Positions 10,140 through 18,875 are shown, counted from the stretch's first letter. The stretch: DNA of 64,000 nt from Bacteroidales bacterium UBA6445 (GCA_002439585.1 DJOF01000003.1:186001-250000); one strand, 5' to 3'. A program made the numbers and translations. The notes: generated from the sequence alone by a model not told the origin.

Positions 10140-12212
10140 ATGGAAACGCTTGCCGGAAGACTGCGAATAATCATTGTGGCAATGGTACTAGCTTGCATCT
10201 CATTGCCGTTAGCGCTAGCGCAAGATGTGGCGGAAGACGGATGGGTGCTTAGAGCTACAAATCCTGATCCTCTGGAGTATTACGGAGTTACGGCGGCCAA
10301 CGGAGTCATTGGACTTGTCTCGTCGCCCGAGCCGTTAGGTATAGCTGAGACCGTCCTTGCCGGTGTGTATGACTTCTATGGACGCGGACGAGTGAACAAT
10401 TTCCTGCCGAACATCAATCCGCTGCGGCTGTCGTTGAGTATTGACGGAACAAGGATAAAACGAACGAATATCAGTAACTTCGTCCAATCTCTCGACATGA
10501 GAAACGGAGAGTTTGTCGGAGAACTCGATTTCCGGGGAGTACACGTCTCGTACCGCTATTGTGCCCTGCGGCACATTGCCCATGCGGCTCTGATGGAAGT
10601 CAGCCTGTCCGCGGAGGCGGATGTCGAGATTGAGGCTCGGATAGAGCATCTTGTACCATCCTCCCTGCACGGAGCGTCGATGATGACAAATTCCTTTGAA
10701 TTCCATCACAAGGCCGATCCTCCGTACACGGTGATTACGACTACCGCGCTTTCTCCGAATGAGACGGTCACTACGGCCGTCTCGTCCGCGTTTCTGTTTC
10801 CCGAGCAGGATAGAGATATTCCGGTGATTCACAAGCAGCCGTCTTCCGATTCCCATAGCATCTCATTCTCCAAGACCGTCCGGCAGGGCGAGACATATAA
10901 GTTTTCTGTCGTCGGCTCGCTCATATCCTCGGCTCACACAGCGGATCCGCTTAACCAGGCAGAGCGTATCGTGACTTACGCGCGTTTTCAGCATGAAGGC
11001 GAGCTCCTTCGCAGGCATCGGTTAGCGTGGGAGAACCTGTGGAAGAGTGATATCGTTATAGAAGGTGACCATCAGGCACAGAAAGAGGTGAGGAGTATGC
11101 TCTATCATCTCTATAGCTTCACGCGCGAGGGTATCGCATATTCCCCGTCACCGATGGGACTAAGTGGACTGGGCTACAACGGACATGTCTTCTGGGACAG
11201 CGAGATGTTTATCATGCCTCCTCTTCTGATGCTCCATCCGGAGTTGGCCTGCTCGATGCTTGAGTACAGATTCCAGCGTCTTGATGAGGCCCAGCGCAAT
11301 GCGGCAGCCTACGGTTTCATGGGAGCGATGTACCCTTGGGAAAGCGCTTCGACGGGCGCGGAGGACACGCCTGTCACTTCCCTGTGTGGTACGTTCCAGC
11401 ATCATGTCACAGCGGATGTGGCAATCGGATTCTGGCGATACTATCTTGCTACGGGCGACAAGGAATGGCTCGAAAATCGCGGCTGGCCCGTTCTTAAGGC
11501 TACGGCTGAGTTCTGGGCAAGCAGGGCAGAGAAGAAAGATGACGGGTTCTGGCACATAGACAATGTTATGTGCGCTGACGAATGGGCTCTGAACAAGGAC
11601 GACAATGCCTACACAAATGCCGCTGCAGCGCTCAATCTCAGGTATGCCGTGGAGGCGGGGAGAGTTCTCGGTCATGAGACTCCAGCGGCTTGGAGGGATA
11701 TTTCGGAGGGTCTGTTCTTTGACAGGATGGACAATGGCGTGACGCTTGAGCATAAGGGCTATGACGGAGCTGAAATCAAGCAGGCGGACGTCAATCTTCT
11801 CGCCTTTCCACTGCAGGTGATTACGGACCGACGGCAGATGATACTGGATCTGGACTATTACAGCAAGAAAGTGCCGCAGAAGAAGACCCCGGCAATGACC
11901 CAGTCCATGTTCTCGGTAATCTGTTCTCGCTGCGGTGATGCGGATCAGGCGTGGAAGTGGTTTGTTGATTCCTACCGCCCAAATGCTCTTCCTCCATTCG
12001 GAGTGTTGGCCGAATTCAAGGTTGGGGCCAATCCTTATTTCGCTACTGGGGCTGGAGGAACATTGCAAGCCGTAATTTTCGGCTTCGCGGGTCTGGACTT
12101 CGCTCCTGGAGGAGGAGTGACGCAACTGCAGAATCATGCTCTCCCGTCTCATTGGAAAAAGTTGACAATCAAAGGTATAGGACCGGAAAAGAAAACGTAT
12201 GTAATAGAATGA
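10140..12212 (+). CDS. GH65-family glycoside hydrolase/phosphorylase, secreted
   Basis: Starting at ATG 10140 the protein has a signal peptide (core RIIIVAMVLACISLPLALAQ); an earlier in-frame ATG at 10056 overlaps the phosphoesterase and lacks one at its start. About 690 residues follow the GH65 plan: an N-terminal super-sandwich, an (alpha/alpha)6 barrel containing GYNGHVFWDSEMF, the catalytic-acid region CADEWALNKDDNAYTN (equivalent to GPDEY...NNAYTN) and KQADVNLLAFPL (equivalent to the KQADV phosphate/base site). GH65 enzymes act on alpha-glucosides such as trehalose, kojibiose or glucosyl-galactose, by phosphorolysis or hydrolysis. A secreted member more likely hydrolyses. The neighbouring phosphoesterase hints at a phosphorylated glycoside substrate, which is inference. 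Its stop overlaps the sigma gene by 4 bases. Confidence 0.8.
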   Translation: METLAGRLRIIIVAMVLACISLPLALAQDVAEDGWVLRATNPDPLEYYGVTAANGVIGLVSSPEPLGIAETVLAGVYDFYGRGRVNNFLPNINPLRLSLSIDGTRIKRTNISNFVQSLDMRNGEFVGELDFRGVHVSYRYCALRHIAHAALMEVSLSAEADVEIEARIEHLVPSSLHGASMMTNSFEFHHKADPPYTVITTTALSPNETVTTAVSSAFLFPEQDRDIPVIHKQPSSDSHSISFSKTVRQGETYKFSVVGSLISSAHTADPLNQAERIVTYARFQHEGELLRRHRLAWENLWKSDIVIEGDHQAQKEVRSMLYHLYSFTREGIAYSPSPMGLSGLGYNGHVFWDSEMFIMPPLLMLHPELACSMLEYRFQRLDEAQRNAAAYGFMGAMYPWESASTGAEDTPVTSLCGTFQHHVTADVAIGFWRYYLATGDKEWLENRGWPVLKATAEFWASRAEKKDDGFWHIDNVMCADEWALNKDDNAYTNAAAALNLRYAVEAGRVLGHETPAAWRDISEGLFFDRMDNGVTLEHKGYDGAEIKQADVNLLAFPLQVITDRRQMILDLDYYSKKVPQKKTPAMTQSMFSVICSRCGDADQAWKWFVDSYRPNALPPFGVLAEFKVGANPYFATGAGGTLQAVIFGFAGLDFAPGGGVTQLQNHALPSHWKKLTIKGIGPEKKTYVIE

Positions 12213-12775
12213 CTTTGACGAAAAATAAGGCGTTCGGATATTCCGAGAAGGAAATGAAGGAACTTGTGTGGAGATGCTATCCACGAATGCTCCAATATGT
12301 TCGTCATGTCCTTAATTCAGATGTCACCGTCGCTGAGGACGTCATATATAACGTGATTTCGAGGCTTCTTGTGCAGAAACCGAACGTGCTCGAGGATAAG
12401 ATTGACTCCTACTTCTTCAGTGCAGTGCGGAATGATTGCATGAATGCCATCTCCAAAAAGTTGCGTTTGGGTGATGTTGTCAGCATCGAAAACATTTCTT
12501 CCAGATCGTGGGAAATCCTTGCCTGTCCTGAGTATGAGCCAGAACTCAATAGGGGGTATGATATATTGATGGAAGACGTCATTCGTTTTGCCGATTCATT
12601 TCCACCGCGTACCAAGCAGATATTCTACATGTCAAGGATTGATGGCATGAAGCAGGAAGACATTGCCGCTGCCCTCGGCATTTCCACGAGAGCCGTCCGC
12701 AAGCATCTGAAGTTCACCGTTGAACAGTGCAGAAAGCATTTCGACAAGTACGATGACAACGAAGAGCTTGTTTAG
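12209..12775 (+). CDS. ECF (RpoE-like) sigma-70 factor
   Basis: The start at 12209 overlaps the GH65 stop (ATGA), which implies translational coupling; an upstream in-frame ATG at 12152 lies within the GH65 gene and adds no domain. The 188-residue protein has sigma region 2 (about 15-80, with ELVWRCYPRMLQYVRHVL and the AEDVIYNVISRLL helix) and region 4 (about 130-180, with FPPRTKQIFYMSRIDGMKQ then an HTH, DIAAALGISTRAVRKHL). It has the size and form of the Bacteroidota ECF factors controlled by FecR-type anti-sigma proteins and STN receptors. It is probably the partner of the FecR protein at 5450, yet it is the last gene of the locus, opposite to the usual sigma-fecR-susC-susD order. Confidence 0.9.
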   Translation: MTLTKNKAFGYSEKEMKELVWRCYPRMLQYVRHVLNSDVTVAEDVIYNVISRLLVQKPNVLEDKIDSYFFSAVRNDCMNAISKKLRLGDVVSIENISSRSWEILACPEYEPELNRGYDILMEDVIRFADSFPPRTKQIFYMSRIDGMKQEDIAAALGISTRAVRKHLKFTVEQCRKHFDKYDDNEELV

Positions 12776-13251
12776 ACTTTTCTCAAGACTGTACTGTGCC
12801 GTAATCATGTGCATGGACATGCACACGGGAGAAGTGGCGTAGGCAAGTAGTGGATGAAATGTTGCTGTATTGAAGGCGCACCGAGCGGTGCGATATTGTG
12901 GTGTCCCAACACGGCTTGAAGACATCTTCTGAGCCAGTATTGAGGTTGTTGTCCGCCTTGAGACCGTTCAACTGACTACTCTATCAATATAGCCTTGCCG
13001 TATATTATCGATTCGAGTACTCCAGCCTTGTCGAAGGCCTTGAAATAGTATTCTTATATACTTCGATTAAGATAATTATACCTGATGATAGTGGTTCTAC
13101 TTACAGTTGTCTCTTTAAGTGCGTTGTATTTATACGATTTATAACCGATATTCCAATTAAAGTTGATAATCTGAAATACAATTCATATCTTTATCCGCAT
13201 TTATGGGCGTACCCTTTTGAGTCGTACGCGAGTATTAAGTACTTCAATCAA
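12776..13251. other. Gene-poor scar between the glycan locus and butyrate kinase
   Basis: No complete gene is visible in these 476 bases. It carries a C-terminal coding remnant on the minus strand (12981-13053, listed separately) and a GC-poor stretch from about 13060 to 13250 that must contain the butyrate-kinase promoter. No tRNA, integrase or clear attachment-site repeat was found. Confidence 0.6.
12981..13053 (-). pseudogene. C-terminal remnant of an unknown protein
   Basis: Read on the minus strand from 13053 to the stop at 12981, 24 codons give a coding-like tail containing YYFKAFDKAGVLESIIYGKA. It looks like the final beta strands of a secreted or fibronectin-like protein. An in-frame stop (13056-13054) directly precedes it, so the rest of the gene is gone. 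It suggests that a neighbouring gene was removed or degraded at the edge of the locus. The call rests only on how protein-like the tail looks. Confidence 0.35.
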
Positions 13252-14484
13252 TTGAGTATGAAAGATCCAAGGTCCGGTAACATTGCTTCTGGTACTCCTC
13301 ACGAGACAGGAGGTACGCTTCAGCAGGATAGCACGATTCTGCTACAGAAAGGTAATGTGCTGGTGATCAATACCGGTTCTACTACTACGAAGGTTGGCTA
13401 CTTCACAGACGGTGTCAGGAAGTTCGACATGAAACTCGAGCACCCAGCTGATGAAGTCTCCAAGTATCATGACGTCATGGATCAGAGGGATATGCGTCAT
13501 GGAGCTATACTCAAAGCTCTGAAAGATAATGATATACGTCTTGTAGATATAGATCTTGTCATGGCTCGTGGAGGACTGTTCACCCCTGTGATTACAGGTG
13601 TCTATGTGGTCAATCCTGACATGATAGAAGTTCTCGCTACATGCAGGGACGGACGGCATGCCTGCAATCTGAGCGCTATTCTTGCCGATGATATAGCTCG
13701 GGAGGTGAATCTTGCCCGTGAGGCAGAAGGAAAGTCTCCTTCATTCGGACCATGCCGTGCATATATCGCAGATCCCCCGATGGCAGATGAGATGCTTCCC
13801 GAGTGTCGTTTGTCTGGAATCCCCGAATTCAGCCGCAAGACTCTCTTCCATGCTCTCAATTCCAGAGCGATAGTGCGCAAATATCTTAGGACGCATAGTC
13901 TCAGTATAGACGAGGTAACGCTTATAGTAGCGCATATGGGCGGAGGTGCGACTATTTCGCTGCATCGTAACGGCAGAGTCATAGACACCAACCACGGACT
14001 CGGAGGTGATGGTCCGATTACCCCTGAGAGAGCTGGTGCTTGTCCGCCTTTCGAGCTTATCGACATGTGCTTTAGCGGCAAATATACCAAGGAGGAAATT
14101 AAGAAGAAACTTGTCGGAAGAGGCGGTGCCGTGGCATATTTCGGGACCAACAGCATGGTTGACGTCCAGAGACTTGCGGATAGCGGCAATGAGCTTGCTA
14201 AGACATTTCTCAAAGCTTATGTACTCAATATCAGTAAATATATAGCAGCGATGGCGGCAACAGCCGATGGTAAGGTCGATGCGATCCTGTTGACAGGCGG
14301 TATTGCCTACAGTGATAGGATAACATCTGCCATCAGAGCCAAGGTTGGATTTGTTGCTCCTGTTGAAGTCTATCCTGGGGAGGACGAGATTAACAGCCTT
14401 GCTGAGAACGGGTATATGATACTTTCTGGCCAGACTAAGATACATAATTACAACAAGGATCATCTTGTCGAAGATGCGCCTTGA
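13252..14484 (+). CDS. buk: Butyrate kinase
   Basis: The protein belongs to the acetokinase/Buk fold: phosphate-binding VLVINTGSTTTKVGYF near residues 36-51, the MARGG motif, HMGGGATISLHRNGRVIDTN and a C-terminal LTGGIAYS. Motif spacing matches butyrate kinase rather than acetate kinase. It converts acyl-phosphate plus ADP to acid plus ATP, with butyryl-, isobutyryl- or isovaleryl-phosphate as possible substrates. The first 30 residues are poorly conserved in character, so a start downstream of 13252 (for example GTG 13354) is possible. Phosphotransbutyrylase (ptb), the usual partner just upstream, is missing here; the position is occupied by the scar and the damaged glycan locus. Downstream aminotransferase and oxoacid-ferredoxin oxidoreductase genes point to branched-chain acyl substrates. 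Confidence 0.92.
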   Translation: MSMKDPRSGNIASGTPHETGGTLQQDSTILLQKGNVLVINTGSTTTKVGYFTDGVRKFDMKLEHPADEVSKYHDVMDQRDMRHGAILKALKDNDIRLVDIDLVMARGGLFTPVITGVYVVNPDMIEVLATCRDGRHACNLSAILADDIAREVNLAREAEGKSPSFGPCRAYIADPPMADEMLPECRLSGIPEFSRKTLFHALNSRAIVRKYLRTHSLSIDEVTLIVAHMGGGATISLHRNGRVIDTNHGLGGDGPITPERAGACPPFELIDMCFSGKYTKEEIKKKLVGRGGAVAYFGTNSMVDVQRLADSGNELAKTFLKAYVLNISKYIAAMAATADGKVDAILLTGGIAYSDRITSAIRAKVGFVAPVEVYPGEDEINSLAENGYMILSGQTKIHNYNKDHLVEDAP

Positions 14485-14660
14485 TCACGACTAGAAAGGC
14501 CGGTTCTTTGCATGTGTCTATCTGGCCCATTGCATGCTTGATTGGATCAAGGCCTCGTAGTGTTATAGAATTCCAGCTGGACTCAGAAAACAGATCCTTT
14601 GGGTATTTTAGGCTTCAAAATAATTATATGTAATGAAATTAAAACAATTATAGTGATACA
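14485..14660. other. Leader region of the aminotransferase gene
   Basis: These 176 bases hold an imperfect inverted repeat around GGCC near 14505-14530 and an A/T-rich stretch before the start. I see no peptide leader or tRNA; a terminator for the kinase gene is possible but the stem is weak. Confidence 0.3.
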
Positions 14661-15707
14661 ATGAAAAATATCGATTGGAACAGTCTGTCATTCAGTTATA
14701 CTCCGACTAAGGCGCTGGTGTACAGCCGCTGTATTGATGGCAAATGGGAAAGCCCTGTAGTTACAGATGACTTTAGCCTTCCCCTTAGCAGTTTTGCCGG
14801 AGTACTCCATTATTCATCCACTTGTTTCGAGGGTCTCAAGGTCTTCCGAGGAGTGGACGGCAGACTTAGGATGTTCCGTCCGGACATGAACGCGAAGAGA
14901 ATGCATGACAGCGCAGGGTACCTTGATATGCCCGCTCCGTCTGAGGATATGTTCATAGAGATGTGTCTTATGTGCGCCAAGGAGAATATAGATTATGTCC
15001 CTCCGTACGAGGTGTCCGGAGCTTCTCTGTATATGCGTCCTGTACTTTTCGGTATCAACCCTCAGCTTGGCATACACTCCGCAAAGGATGTTATGTTTGT
15101 TGTAATGTGCTCTCCTGTAGGTACATACTCGGGAGCAAAGAGTCTCACCCCTGGTACGGCCGTGCTGTCAAGGAACTACGACAGGGCAGCCTCACATGGC
15201 TCCGGTGGCTATAAGATAGGTGCCAACTATGCCCAGTCTCTCCATGCATACAACATTGCACACAGGGAAGGGTATAGGGAGCTTCTGTTCCTTGATTCGG
15301 CTACAAAGACTATGATAGAGGAGTTCGGCTCGTCCAATTTCTTTGCTATCAAGGATAATACCTATATCACGCCTGACTCAGCAAGCGTTCTTCCGTCTAT
15401 CACCAATATGTGCCTCCGACACATTGCAGCCGAGGAGCTCGGTCTGAAAGTAGAGAGGCGTCATATCCGTGTTGAGGAACTTGCGGGTTTCGAAGAAGTC
15501 AACTCCTGCGGTACGGCAGTGGTTATAACGCCTATATGCGAGATTGATGATAAGCCGACCTTAGAGGGAGACAAGATCACGACCAGATATCTTTTTGGAG
15601 ACGGAGAGCATTGTGGAGCTATTAGCAAGAAGCTGTATGATAGGATTATAGGGATTCAGAAAGGCCTTGACGAGGATACTTACGGATGGTGTCTCTTTGT
15701 TGAGTAA
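14661..15707 (+). CDS. ilvE: Branched-chain amino acid aminotransferase
   Basis: A fold-type IV PLP enzyme of 348 residues. Lys185, in the motif GSGGYKIGANYA, is the expected Schiff-base lysine, and EEFGSSNFFAIKD plus the C-terminal CGTAVVITPI match the PLP-phosphate and dimer motifs of long-form BCATs. It interconverts valine, leucine and isoleucine with their 2-oxoacids using 2-oxoglutarate/glutamate. It lies between butyrate kinase and the 2-oxoacid:ferredoxin oxidoreductase, so here it probably feeds branched 2-oxoacids into that complex, or runs in reverse for synthesis. It ends about 120 bases before the next promoter. Confidence 0.93.
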   Translation: MKNIDWNSLSFSYTPTKALVYSRCIDGKWESPVVTDDFSLPLSSFAGVLHYSSTCFEGLKVFRGVDGRLRMFRPDMNAKRMHDSAGYLDMPAPSEDMFIEMCLMCAKENIDYVPPYEVSGASLYMRPVLFGINPQLGIHSAKDVMFVVMCSPVGTYSGAKSLTPGTAVLSRNYDRAASHGSGGYKIGANYAQSLHAYNIAHREGYRELLFLDSATKTMIEEFGSSNFFAIKDNTYITPDSASVLPSITNMCLRHIAAEELGLKVERRHIRVEELAGFEEVNSCGTAVVITPICEIDDKPTLEGDKITTRYLFGDGEHCGAISKKLYDRIIGIQKGLDEDTYGWCLFVE

Positions 15708-15836
15708 TGTCAGATTTTGCCAGTCTGTGGTACAATTAATGTGGAAAAATTCTATTTTTGTATAAGAACTCTCCTGGTAAATCTGATCATAAATCCCAGA
15801 ATTTAAGTCCTCATTTTTCATTGAGGTAATGTTCGG

Positions 15837-15844
15837 TACTTTTG
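15837..15844 (+). promoter_or_regulatory. Probable -7 box for the oxoacid oxidoreductase operon
   Basis: TACTTTTG fits the Bacteroidota -7 consensus TAnnTTTG. Upstream there is only a T-rich -33 region. Transcription would begin near 15850, after an in-frame ATG at 15829 and before the ATG at 15898, which favours the latter as the start of the TPR gene. Confidence 0.5.
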
Positions 15845-15897
15845 CAGGCAATATCCGGTTTTCAAAGGCAGATAATGGAGCAGTTCTTTTTTGTGAA

Positions 15898-16170
15898 ATG
15901 AAAGATTTGTCAACGGCAGAAAGATTGCTCGAAGAAGGGCATATAGATGAAGCGATAGCGGCTCTTGAAGAACTGCTTGCCTCGGATAATGCCAATGAGA
16001 GGGCATATTATATTCTCGGCAATGCTCACCGCAAGAGGGGAGATTGGCAGAAAGCCATCAACAATTATCTCTCAGCTTTGGAGATCAACCCTGAAAGCCC
16101 TGCCAAGAATGCCTTGGAGATTGCCAACGATATACTCTCATTTTACAATAAAGACATGTACAATCAATAA
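15898..16170 (+). CDS. Small TPR protein
   Basis: Ninety residues with two to three TPR-like helix pairs (DEAIAALEELLASD, AYYILGNAHRKRGDWQKAINNYLSALEINPES). No signal peptide or membrane helix is present, so it should be cytoplasmic. An in-frame ATG at 15829 is rejected because a -7 promoter box lies just after it. It sits 12 bases before the ferredoxin subunit and begins the operon. A small TPR gene at this position recurs beside VorB-type operons in Bacteroidota and may act in assembly of the complex; that role is inference. Confidence 0.8.
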   Translation: MKDLSTAERLLEEGHIDEAIAALEELLASDNANERAYYILGNAHRKRGDWQKAINNYLSALEINPESPAKNALEIANDILSFYNKDMYNQ

Positions 16171-16182
16171 ATCAAAAGGCAT

Positions 16183-16413
16183 ATGGCTAAAATGAAAGGA
16201 GCGACGGTTGTGAACATAGAGAGATGCAAGGGATGCAATCTCTGTGTTGTGGCTTGTCCTCTGAATGTCCTTGCTCTTACGACCAAGGAAGTGAACCACA
16301 GAGGGTACAATTATGCCCATGAGGTTCTGGCAGACACTTGTACAGGCTGTGCATCATGTGCAACCGTGTGCCCTGACGGGTGCATTACAGTTTACCGTCT
16401 TAAAACAGAATAA
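16183..16413 (+). CDS. korD: 4Fe-4S ferredoxin subunit of 2-oxoacid:ferredoxin oxidoreductase
   Basis: The 76-residue protein has two CxxCxxC...CP cluster motifs (CKGCNLCVVACP at about 14-25 and CTGCASCATVCP at about 53-64), binding two [4Fe-4S] clusters. It is the delta subunit that passes electrons from the TPP centre to soluble ferredoxin. It lies 5 bases upstream of the alpha subunit and co-occurs with beta and gamma subunits. Confidence 0.92.
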   Translation: MAKMKGATVVNIERCKGCNLCVVACPLNVLALTTKEVNHRGYNYAHEVLADTCTGCASCATVCPDGCITVYRLKTE

Positions 16414-16418
16414 CTACT

Positions 16419-17498
16419 ATGGCAGATCAGGAAGTTACATTGATGAAAGGCAATGAGGCGATAGCTCATGCTGCGATCCGCTGTGGCTGTGACGGCTATT
16501 TCGGCTATCCCATCACTCCGCAGTCAGAAGTTCTTGAGACCCTTGCTGTTCAGAAACCTTGGGAGACTACCGGTATGGTGGTTCTGCAGGCAGAGAGTGA
16601 GGTCGCTTCGATTAATATGCTTTATGGAGGAGCCGGTACTGGCAAAAGAGTGATGACATCGTCATCCAGTCCGGGAATCAGCCTTATGCAAGAAGGTATC
16701 TCCTATATGGCTGGAGCAGAGTTGCCGGCTCTTATCGTGGACGTTATGAGGGGAGGTCCGGGACTTGGTACTATCCAGCCGAGCCAGTCTGACTATTTCC
16801 AGATATGCAAGGGCGGTGGACATGGAGACTACAAGTTAATAGTCCTGGCTCCTGCTTCAGTACAGGAGATGGCCGATTTCGTGGATCTTGCGTTTGAACT
16901 TGCTTTCCGATACCGCAATCCTGCAGTCATCCTGACTGACGGCGCCATCGGGCAGATGATGGAGAAAGTTGTACTTCCTCCTTTCAAACCTCGCCGTACC
17001 GAGGAGCAACTCATAAAGGAATGCCCATGGGCCGCAACAGGTCGCGTGGGGATGCGCAAACCCAATATTATCACCTCTCTTGAACTTCGTTCTGAGGAGA
17101 TGGAGATCATCAACCTCCGCCTTCAGGCCAAATATCATGAGATCGAGGAGAAGGAAGTTCGCTTTGAGGAATATATGCTCGACGATGCCGAGTATGCGAT
17201 AATGGCTTTCGGCTCTGCTGCCCGTATTGCAAAGAAATGTATCGAGGTGGCAAGGGCACAGGGCATACGTCTTGGCCTTCTCCGTCCTATAACCTTGTTC
17301 CCGTTCCCTACTAAGGAAGTGAGAAAGCTTGCAGACCGAGTCAAGGGCATACTCTCCGTTGAGTTCAATGCCGGCCAGATGGTCGAGGATATCCGTCTTG
17401 CAGTCGAAGGCAAGACTCCGGTACAGCATTTCGGACGTCTTGGAGGCATCATTCCTGATCCGGATGAGGTTGTGGATGCGCTCAAACGGCTGTTCTAG
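16419..17498 (+). CDS. vorB: 2-oxoacid:ferredoxin oxidoreductase alpha subunit (VorB type)
   Basis: The 359-residue protein begins with the pyrimidine-binding domain (MKGNEAIAHAAIRCGCDGYFGYPITPQSE) and ends with the transketolase C-terminal-like domain that binds CoA. The PITPQSE motif and the split-subunit organisation fit 2-oxoisovalerate (Vor) or 2-oxoglutarate (Kor) oxidoreductases. The neighbouring BCAT and butyrate kinase favour branched-chain 2-oxoacids. The complex oxidatively decarboxylates the 2-oxoacid to acyl-CoA and reduces ferredoxin in the cytoplasm. Substrate choice cannot be proved from sequence alone. Confidence 0.9.
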   Translation: MADQEVTLMKGNEAIAHAAIRCGCDGYFGYPITPQSEVLETLAVQKPWETTGMVVLQAESEVASINMLYGGAGTGKRVMTSSSSPGISLMQEGISYMAGAELPALIVDVMRGGPGLGTIQPSQSDYFQICKGGGHGDYKLIVLAPASVQEMADFVDLAFELAFRYRNPAVILTDGAIGQMMEKVVLPPFKPRRTEEQLIKECPWAATGRVGMRKPNIITSLELRSEEMEIINLRLQAKYHEIEEKEVRFEEYMLDDAEYAIMAFGSAARIAKKCIEVARAQGIRLGLLRPITLFPFPTKEVRKLADRVKGILSVEFNAGQMVEDIRLAVEGKTPVQHFGRLGGIIPDPDEVVDALKRLF

Positions 17499-17533
17499 TC
17501 AGTCTTCATGGAATGCATAAAGTTCGAATTATC

Positions 17534-18307
17534 ATGACAAGAGAAGAAATAATAGAAAAGGGCCAGCTCGTATACAAGAAGCCTGACCTGCTCAACGATA
17601 CCAATATGCACTATTGTCCGGGCTGTAGCCATGGAGTAGTGCACAAACTTGTAGCAGACGTGATAGAGGAGATGGGCATGACAGAGAAGACTATCGGTAT
17701 ATCACCGGTCGGCTGCGCTGTGTTTGCATACAAATATATAGACATAGACTGGGAGGAAGCCGCCCACGGGCGTGCTCCTGCAGTTGCAAGTGCCATCAAG
17801 CGACTATGGCCAGACCGTCTTGTATTTACATATCAAGGTGACGGAGACCTTGCCTGCATAGGTACAGGCGAGACTATTCATGCTCTTAACCGTGCCGAGA
17901 ATATCACGATTATCTTCATCAACAACGCCATATACGGTATGACCGGAGGTCAGATGGCTCCGACAACCCTACTTGGCATGAAGACCGCTACCTGTCCTTA
18001 CGGTAGGGAAGTATCACTGCACGGCTATCCGCTGAGAATTACCGAGCTTGCTGCCAAGCTTGACGGTACATGCTATGTGACACGTCAGGCTGTGCATTCG
18101 GTTGCAGCCATCTTGCGTGCCAAGAAAGCCATCAAGAAAGCTTTCCAGTACTCTATGGAAGGTCGCGGCTCCAATCTTGTGGAGATAGTGTCCACCTGCA
18201 ACTCGGGTTGGAAGATGTCTCCTGAGAAGGCCAACAAGTGGATGGAAGACAATATGTTCAAGTATTACCAGCTCGGTGACTTGAAGGACAATGGTAAAAC
18301 TCTTTAA
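17534..18307 (+). CDS. korB: 2-oxoacid:ferredoxin oxidoreductase beta subunit (TPP-binding)
   Basis: The protein carries the TPP-binding domain: YCPGCSHGVVHK near the N-terminus, the GDGDLACIGTGETIHALNRAENI motif that binds Mg-TPP, and NNAIYGMTGGQMAPTT. Start 17534 (MTREEIIEKG) is preferred over the in-frame ATG at 17513, which adds seven atypical residues. It forms the catalytic core with the alpha subunit 35 bases upstream; the gamma subunit follows after 10 bases. Confidence 0.92.
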   Translation: MTREEIIEKGQLVYKKPDLLNDTNMHYCPGCSHGVVHKLVADVIEEMGMTEKTIGISPVGCAVFAYKYIDIDWEEAAHGRAPAVASAIKRLWPDRLVFTYQGDGDLACIGTGETIHALNRAENITIIFINNAIYGMTGGQMAPTTLLGMKTATCPYGREVSLHGYPLRITELAAKLDGTCYVTRQAVHSVAAILRAKKAIKKAFQYSMEGRGSNLVEIVSTCNSGWKMSPEKANKWMEDNMFKYYQLGDLKDNGKTL

Positions 18308-18317
18308 TTAAGAAGCC

Positions 18318-18863
18318 ATGACAGATGAAATCATAATTTCAGGCTTTGGCGGCCAGGGCGTCCTCTCGATGGGGAAAATCCTCGCGTATTCCGGCCTTAT
18401 GGAAGACAAGGAAGTGACATGGATGCCGGCCTACGGCCCTGAGCAGAGGGGTGGTACTGCCAATGTGACGGTAATAGTAAGCGACAAGCCCGTGTCTTCT
18501 CCTATTCTTTCTACGTATGACATTGCAATTGTGCTCAATCAGCCTTCTCTTGAGAAATTTGAACCCAAGGTCAAGCCGGGCGGTATCCTTATCTATGATG
18601 GTTACGGCATAAGCAATCCCCCGAAGAGAACGGATATCTCGGTATACAGGATTGATGCTATGGATACAGCGGCTGAGATGAATATGATGAAGACTTTCAA
18701 TATGTTCGTGCTCGGAGGCTTGCTCAAAGTGCGTCCTGTTGTCAAGGTTGAGAGTGTTGTTGCAGCCCTGTACAAGACACTTCCGGCGAGACATCACAAT
18801 CTGATACCGCAGAACGAACAGGCTATCCTCAAGGGAATGGAGATTATAAAGAAAATGAATTAG
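18318..18863 (+). CDS. korC: 2-oxoacid:ferredoxin oxidoreductase gamma subunit
   Basis: The 181-residue protein has the gamma-domain signature GFGGQGVLSMGKILA at the N-terminus and the conserved YGPEQRGGTANVTVIVSD segment. It is the fourth subunit of the VorB-type complex, completing delta-alpha-beta-gamma in one operon on the plus strand. Confidence 0.92.
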   Translation: MTDEIIISGFGGQGVLSMGKILAYSGLMEDKEVTWMPAYGPEQRGGTANVTVIVSDKPVSSPILSTYDIAIVLNQPSLEKFEPKVKPGGILIYDGYGISNPPKRTDISVYRIDAMDTAAEMNMMKTFNMFVLGGLLKVRPVVKVESVVAALYKTLPARHHNLIPQNEQAILKGMEIIKKMN

Positions 18864-18875
18864 CTTTTAGATATT

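Noticed and set aside
11160..12284. 374-codon open frame antisense to the GH65 gene
   Set aside because: It mirrors a strongly supported coding gene, has no family resemblance and arises from codon bias.
13602..14463. Two long antisense frames over butyrate kinase
   Set aside because: The sense frame matches Buk motifs throughout; the antisense translations have no domain.
14485..14660. tRNA or T-box leader upstream of the aminotransferase
   Set aside because: No cloverleaf or T-box core sequence was found.
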